A DNA stretch of 44,740 nucleotides from assembly GCF_004522095.1 (NCBI RefSeq), contig NZ_SPUI01000013.1, positions 1-44,740 of the forward strand, read 5' to 3'. This document shows, in pieces, positions 40,921-44,740 of the stretch. This stretch comes from Nocardioides sp. 503 (GTDB taxonomy: Bacteria > Actinomycetota > Actinomycetes > Propionibacteriales > Nocardioidaceae). The notes under the pieces were generated by a model, which did not search any database, had not been told where the DNA came from, and saw only the letters and a list, made by a program, of their open reading frames with translations. The position numbers were made by a program, and so were the translations under genes. The first letter of the stretch is position 1. Every line of letters begins with the position of its first letter.

Positions 40921-41106
40921 ATGAGCCAGTTCTGGTACTGCATCAAGCACAGCCGCGTCGAGGGCGAGGACGGTTGCCCCAACAAGGACCGCCTCGGCCC
41001 CTACGACACCGAGGACGAGGCCGCCCACGCGCTGGAGAAGGCGGCCGCGCGCACCGAGGAGTGGGACCACGACCCCGACTGGAACGACGACAAGCTCGAG
41101 GACTGA
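40921..41106 (+). CDS. Conserved small acidic protein
   Basis: 61 residues: MSQFWYCIKHSRVEGEDGCP, then DRLGPYDTEDEAAHALEKAAAR and an acidic end EEWDHDPDWNDDKLED. Short proteins with this pattern (FWYC-KH, GC, LGPYDT-EA--AL) are common in actinobacteria and resemble a SPOR-like fold; function is unknown. Cys7, His10 and Cys19 could hold a metal. The ATG follows the -10 directly. The next gene on this strand starts nine bases after its stop. Confidence 0.8.
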   Translation: MSQFWYCIKHSRVEGEDGCPNKDRLGPYDTEDEAAHALEKAAARTEEWDHDPDWNDDKLED

Positions 41107-41114
41107 CGACCCGG

Positions 41115-41402
41115 GTGTTCTCCCGTCGTCGCCGCGCCACCGCGCCGCGCACAGTGTCCCCGTGGCCGTTCGTGGGGATGGGGCTGATGGCCGCGTCGTT
41201 CTTCCTGTACGCCGCCAGCGGGCTGCTCGCGCCCGCCTGGGGCGTCGTCGTGCTGCTGGTGATCTGGCTGGCTCTGCTGCTGCTCTGCTTCGCCTGGTGG
41301 ACACCCCACCCGCGGCGGCTGCCGTGGGTGGGGGTGTTCGCCGTGGCGTTCTGGTTCGCCGCGCTCAACGCCGGCGGCGCCTTCCTGGGCTGGACGGCGT
41401 AG
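41115..41402 (+). CDS. Small three-helix membrane protein
   Basis: 95 residues from GTG 41115. A basic start (VFSRRRRATAPRTVS) precedes three hydrophobic segments: FVGMGLMAASFFLYAASGLL, WGVVVLLVIWLALLLLCFAW and WVGVFAVAFWFAALNAGGAF. GAGGA lies 12 bases before the GTG, rather far; GTG 41154 is another choice. It probably shares a transcript with the small acidic protein just upstream. The function is unknown. Confidence 0.7.
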   Translation: MFSRRRRATAPRTVSPWPFVGMGLMAASFFLYAASGLLAPAWGVVVLLVIWLALLLLCFAWWTPHPRRLPWVGVFAVAFWFAALNAGGAFLGWTA

Positions 41403-41410
41403 GCCGCGAC

Positions 41411-42610
41411 CTAGCGGGCCGGGCGGACCCGCAGGACCAGGCCGGTGCCGTCGTCGCCGTCGGTGGTGACCAGCAGGTCGCCGTTGGGGGCGACCGTCAC
41501 CGAGCGGAGCCGCCCGTAGCGCTTCAGCGCCGCCGGCACCCGCTTGCGGACCAGGTTGCCCCGAGGGCCGAAGGTGAGGAAGAGCATCCGTGAGGCCTTG
41601 AGCGCCGCGACCGCCATGGTGCCGTTGAGGGCGCCCCACTTGCGGCCGTAGACGAAGGCGGCGCCGGACGTGGCGATGGTGGGGTCGCCCGAGCGCCACT
41701 TGGCGCCGATCTGCTGTCCCGGCAGGCTCTGGTCGGTCATCGGCACCGACTCGTCGTAGCCGGGGACGGGGTTCCAGCCGTAGTCGCCGCCGTTGACGAG
41801 CTTGTTGACCTCGTCGTCGCGCGAGGAGCCGTGCTCGACCGACCACAGGCTGCCGTCGCGGCGCTGGGCGAGGCCCTGGACGTTGCGGTGGCCGTAGGTG
41901 TGGACGAAGCGGCGGGGACGGTCGGAGCCGGCGTACTTGTTGGTCGGCCAGGGCCGCCCCGTGAAGCGGTTGAGGCGCAGCGTCTTGCCGCCGAGCGAGT
42001 CGAGGTCGCGCGGGTTCGTGCCCACCGCGGCGTCGCCCGTGCCGACGAGCATCGAGCCGTCGTCGGTGATGAGCAGGCGGCAGCCGCCGTGGCGTCCGCT
42101 GGTGGTGGGGAAGCCGCCGATGAGCTTGCGCACGAAGGCCGCGCGGGTCATCTTCTTGTTCAGGCGCCAGACGTTGACGCGCACGTCGTGGCCGCCGCCG
42201 GACAGGAAGCCGCCCGAGCAGGTGTAGAAGCGGCGGTTGGTCGCGAAGCGGGGATCGACCTCGAGCGACATGAGGCCGGTCTCCCCGGAGTGCCACACCT
42301 TGCTGGACGGGAACCGCACGACGCGCTTGCCGCCGCGCTTGCCGGCGACGATCACGCGCGCGGTCTCACGCTCGGTCACCAGCAGCCGGCCTCCGGGCAG
42401 CGGCTTGACGTCCCACGGCTTGCTGAGGCCGGCGACCCGCTTGGTCACGACGAGGCGGGGCACGGCGCGCCGCTGAGCCTCGGCGAGCGTGATGGTGTCC
42501 GTGGCACGTGCCGAGGCGGCGACGGGTCCGGCCTCCGCGGCGGAGGCGCCGCCCGCGGGGGCGGCGGCGAGGACCAGGCTGAGCATGACTCCGAGTGTGA
42601 CGATGCGCAT
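41411..42610 (-). CDS. PQQ-dependent sugar dehydrogenase-like secreted protein
   Basis: 399 residues. A Sec signal peptide (MRIVTLGVMLSLVLAAAPAGGASAA) leads to a six-bladed propeller. Landmarks of the soluble glucose/sorbosone dehydrogenase family are LSKPWDVKPLPGGRLLVTER, GLMSLEVDPRFATNRRFYTC, LITDDGSMLVGTGDA, FVHTYGHRNVQGLA and SVEHGSSRDDEVNKLVNGGDYGWN, where His, Gln/Arg and Asp residues hold PQQ and calcium in known members. It would oxidise aldose sugars outside the cell. TACCGT five bases before the ATG may be its -10. Whether the host makes PQQ cannot be told. Confidence 0.88.
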   Translation of the reverse strand: MRIVTLGVMLSLVLAAAPAGGASAAEAGPVAASARATDTITLAEAQRRAVPRLVVTKRVAGLSKPWDVKPLPGGRLLVTERETARVIVAGKRGGKRVVRFPSSKVWHSGETGLMSLEVDPRFATNRRFYTCSGGFLSGGGHDVRVNVWRLNKKMTRAAFVRKLIGGFPTTSGRHGGCRLLITDDGSMLVGTGDAAVGTNPRDLDSLGGKTLRLNRFTGRPWPTNKYAGSDRPRRFVHTYGHRNVQGLAQRRDGSLWSVEHGSSRDDEVNKLVNGGDYGWNPVPGYDESVPMTDQSLPGQQIGAKWRSGDPTIATSGAAFVYGRKWGALNGTMAVAALKASRMLFLTFGPRGNLVRKRVPAALKRYGRLRSVTVAPNGDLLVTTDGDDGTGLVLRVRPAR

Positions 42611-42629
42611 GCCGCACGGTAACCGGTGG

Positions 42630-43502
42630 TCAGAAGGTGTGGTCGGGTCCTGGGAAGGTGCCGCCCTTGACGTCGGCGTCGAACGCGCGCGCCGCCTCGA
42701 GCAGGACGGTGTGGAGGTCGGCGTACTGCTTGACGAAGCGCGCCATGCGTCCGGTGCGCAGCCCGAAGGCGTCCTGCCAGACGAGCACCTGGCCGTCGCA
42801 GTCGGCGCCGGCGCCGATCCCGATGGTGGGGATCGAGAGCTCCTTGGTCACCTGCGCGGCCACGTCGCCGGGCACCATCTCCATCACGACCGCGAAGGCG
42901 CCGGCCTCCTGCACGGCGAGCGCGTCGGCGAGCACCCGCGTCGCGGTGTCCCCCCGGCCCTGCACGCGGTAGCCGCCGAGCGTGTGCTCGGACTGCGGGG
43001 TGAAGCCGATGTGGGCCATCACCGGGATGCCGCCGCGGGTCAGCTTCTCGATCTGCGGCGCCATCTCGACCCCGCCCTCGAGCTTGATCGCGTGCGCTCC
43101 GCCCTCCTTCATGAAGCGGACGGCCGTGAGGTAGGCCTGCTCGGGCGAGGCCTGGTAGGAGCCGAAGGGCAGGTCGCCGACGACCAGCGCCCGCTGCACG
43201 GACCGGCTGACCGCCCGCGTCAGCGGGATCAGCTCGTCGACGGTGACCGGCAGCGAGGTCTCGTTGCCGAAGACGTTGTTGCTGGCGGAGTCGCCCACCA
43301 GGAGCACCTCGATGCCGGCCTCGTCGAAGGTCTGCGCGGCGTACTGCTCGTAGGCCGTCAGCATCGAGAAGCGCTCGCCGCGCTCCTTGAGCTCGCGCAG
43401 GTGGTGCGTGCGCACCCGCTTGATCGCGGTCGGCGCCTGCGCCTCGGGCTTGGTCGGGCCGCTGCCGTAGGGCGCGGTCTCCTCCGGGGTGGGAGTGCTC
43501 AT
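42630..43502 (-). CDS. panB: 3-methyl-2-oxobutanoate hydroxymethyltransferase
   Basis: 290 residues. It makes ketopantoate, the first step of pantothenate and CoA synthesis, from 2-oxoisovalerate and methylenetetrahydrofolate. Family motifs: MLTAYEQYAAQTFDEAGIEVLLVGDS, GNETSLPVTVDEL, GDLPFGSYQ, AIKLEGG, VMAHIGFTPQS, VMEMVPGDVA, TIGIGAGADCDGQVLVWQDAFGL. The N-terminal ~30 residues are a Pro-rich extension. GGAG precedes the ATG. In M. tuberculosis panB is also close to the Rv2228c group. No panC or panD is in the window. Confidence 0.95.
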   Translation of the reverse strand: MSTPTPEETAPYGSGPTKPEAQAPTAIKRVRTHHLRELKERGERFSMLTAYEQYAAQTFDEAGIEVLLVGDSASNNVFGNETSLPVTVDELIPLTRAVSRSVQRALVVGDLPFGSYQASPEQAYLTAVRFMKEGGAHAIKLEGGVEMAPQIEKLTRGGIPVMAHIGFTPQSEHTLGGYRVQGRGDTATRVLADALAVQEAGAFAVVMEMVPGDVAAQVTKELSIPTIGIGAGADCDGQVLVWQDAFGLRTGRMARFVKQYADLHTVLLEAARAFDADVKGGTFPGPDHTF

Positions 43503-43625
43503 CGTCGAGCTCCGTTCACGTCATCTCGCAGCTCCCTGATGGAGTCCACGGACCGCTGTCCAGGCTAGCCCCGCAACACCGCTCCCGGCGCTGTGTCGCC
43601 GGTCACGCCGGCTGGGCTCGCGCGC

Positions 43626-44087
43626 TCAGCCGGCCGCGTCGGCCGCGGCCTCCAGGTCGGCGACCACGATCCGCTGCATGCCGAGCATGGACTGCGACGC
43701 CGCCTGCGCCCGGGCGGGGACGGGGTCCGACAGCAGCTCGTACAGGCGCTCCGGCACGATCTGCCAGGACAGCCCGAAGCGGTCTTTGAGCCACCCGCAC
43801 ATCGACTCCTCGCCGCCGTCGACCAGCGAGTCCCAGTAGTAGTCCACCTCCGACTGGTCCTTGCACGTCACGCTGAACGACACCGCCTCGGTGAAGTGCG
43901 CATGCACCGGACCGCCGTTGATGCCACGGAAGGTCAGCCCGTCCAGGTCGAACTCACCTGCCATCGCGTCCCCGCTGGGCAGCCGCGCGAGGTAGCGCAC
44001 CGAGGAGCGGGGGAAGATCCGTGTGTAGAAGGTCGCCGCCTCCTCGAGGTTGTCGTCGAACCACAGGCAGGGCGAGATGCTGGTCAT
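43626..44087 (-). CDS. VOC-family (PhnB-like) protein
   Basis: 153 residues. It starts MTSISPCLWFDDNLEEAATFYTRIFP, the usual PhnB/3-demethylubiquinone-methyltransferase-like opening, and has the paired beta-alpha-beta modules of the glyoxalase superfamily (SFSVTCKDQSEVDYYWDSLVDGG, GWLKDRFGLSWQIVP). Such proteins bind small ligands or metals; no specific substrate is known. GAGGGGG precedes the ATG. Confidence 0.9.
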   Translation of the reverse strand: MTSISPCLWFDDNLEEAATFYTRIFPRSSVRYLARLPSGDAMAGEFDLDGLTFRGINGGPVHAHFTEAVSFSVTCKDQSEVDYYWDSLVDGGEESMCGWLKDRFGLSWQIVPERLYELLSDPVPARAQAASQSMLGMQRIVVADLEAAADAAG

Positions 44088-44229
44088 GGGTTCCCCCTCG
44101 GGACGGGTGCGATGACGGTGAGACCGGCCTGAGGCCGCTGACTCATCGTTGAGGTGCGTGGCGAGGCTCCCTCGAGGGCCGCGGGCGTGCCGATGCCCCG
44201 CAGGTGGCGTCCGGCGGGGTGTGGGGCGT

Positions 44230-44740
44230 TCAGGGTCGTCGTCGGTGGTCGAAGGGTTGGGTGCCGGTGTGGTCGCGGCGGTAGAGGTGGCCTTGGGGTG
44301 AGTGCCACAGGTAGGTGCCGCGGTCGAGGACGTCGTAGGTCCAGCGGCTGTGGGTCTTGAGGCGGTGGTGGCTGCGGCACAGGGGTGCGCTGTTGCAGGA
44401 GCAGGTGGGTCCGCCGTCGTGGTAGGGCACGACGTGGTCCTTGTCGCAGCGTTGGGCTGGGCGGGTGCAGAAGGGGAAGGTGCAGGTGAGGTCGATGAGC
44501 TCGTCCTGCTCGATGAGGCGGTGGGGGTGTTCGTAGGCGGCGACGTGGACGTGGTCGGCGAGGTCGCGGACCGGTCGGACGCGGATGATGGTGTCGGGGT
44601 TGTGGCACCACTGGCGGACGGTCTCGGCGTTGATGGGGGATCTGGTGGTCTCGCAGCGGGCGACGTTGGCGGCGGGGTTGCCGAAGACGGTCTCGGCGTG
44701 GAGGTGGACGACGAGCTCGACGGTCCGCTTGACCCTCGGC
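44230..44740 (-). CDS. DUF222/HNH endonuclease (13E12-type), C-terminal part
   Basis: 170 codons on the minus strand up to the window edge; the N-terminal DUF222 part lies outside. The visible piece has the HNH/McrA nuclease fold: a zinc-knuckle-like TCTFPFCTRPAQRCDKDHVV with His at the cleavage site, then HDGGPTCSCNSAPLCRSHHRLKTH, followed by WTYDVLDRGTYLWHSPQGHLYRRD. Proteins of this family occur in many copies in actinobacteria and are linked to 13E12 repeats; their target is not established. The 142 bases before the VOC gene show no gene. Confidence 0.9.
   Translation of the reverse strand, partial: PRVKRTVELVVHLHAETVFGNPAANVARCETTRSPINAETVRQWCHNPDTIIRVRPVRDLADHVHVAAYEHPHRLIEQDELIDLTCTFPFCTRPAQRCDKDHVVPYHDGGPTCSCNSAPLCRSHHRLKTHSRWTYDVLDRGTYLWHSPQGHLYRRDHTGTQPFDHRRRP

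Noticed and set aside
44084..44611. A 175-codon Pro/Arg/His-rich minus frame at the right edge
   Set aside because: It is out of frame with the HNH endonuclease, which has clear Cys/His motifs in the neighbouring frame.

Overview
The window is a stretch of chromosome from a very GC-rich actinobacterium. A member of the Propionibacteriales, such as Nocardioides or a relative, fits best; that placement is an inference from protein resemblance, codon bias and gene order, not from a database search. It opens with the last bases of a 23S rRNA gene, a complete 5S rRNA and a strong terminator, so the left edge is the end of an rrn operon. Nothing looks like a phage, plasmid or CRISPR locus. The right edge cuts a DUF222/HNH (13E12-type) endonuclease gene.

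Region 0.3-10.2 kb: a TPR protein, a DUF3145 protein and a small secreted protein lead into a type II fatty-acid synthesis operon on the minus strand, in the order fasR | fabD-fabH-acpP-fabF-accD6. Start and stop codons of fabD/fabH and fabF/accD6 overlap. The order blends the Streptomyces fabD-fabH-acpP-fabF cluster with the mycobacterial accD6-terminated cluster. FabD carries a C-terminal biotinyl/lipoyl-like domain without the modifiable lysine. A perfect inverted repeat in front of fabD overlaps the fasR stop codon and is a candidate FasR site. An alpha/beta hydrolase diverges from fasR.

Region 10.4-24.3 kb: aceE (pyruvate dehydrogenase E1), DUF3052, an acyl-CoA ligase and ahpE, then tRNA-Val(TAC), a large secreted Ig-like/RTX repeat protein, a second acyl-CoA ligase, an mhuD-type haem-degrading enzyme, and the set NIF3-like / zinc-ribbon coiled-coil / RNase H-phosphatase fusion. 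The aceE-DUF3052-ahpE group and the NIF3/zinc-ribbon/RNase H group resemble, from memory, the M. tuberculosis Rv2228c-Rv2247 region, so this is largely a conserved core neighbourhood with insertions.

Region 24.3-29.2 kb: two drug-efflux modules, each a DHA2-type MFS pump divergent from its own regulator. One regulator is TetR-type with three GAAC-N3-GTTC operators. The other is a MarR protein made of two MarR domains in one chain, with two 17-bp direct repeats exactly 50 bp apart.

Region 29.2-44.7 kb: housekeeping and accessory genes. These are YaaA, an RNB-domain RNase, a NUDIX hydrolase, a proline-rich micro-ORF, a sugar O-acetyltransferase, a PAP2-type membrane enzyme, an ECF sigma factor with a candidate anti-sigma partner, an NmrA-like protein, RNase P RNA, a frameshifted TPR gene, the circularly permuted ATP-grasp / alpha-E / transglutaminase cassette, a PQQ-type sugar dehydrogenase, panB and a VOC protein.

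Three window-wide patterns stand out. At least eleven genes have TANNNT exactly 6 or 7 bases before the start codon and no Shine-Dalgarno sequence, which predicts leaderless transcripts. Three convergent gene pairs share one CTAG as the stop codon of both genes. Several intergenic gaps hold palindromic repeat elements.
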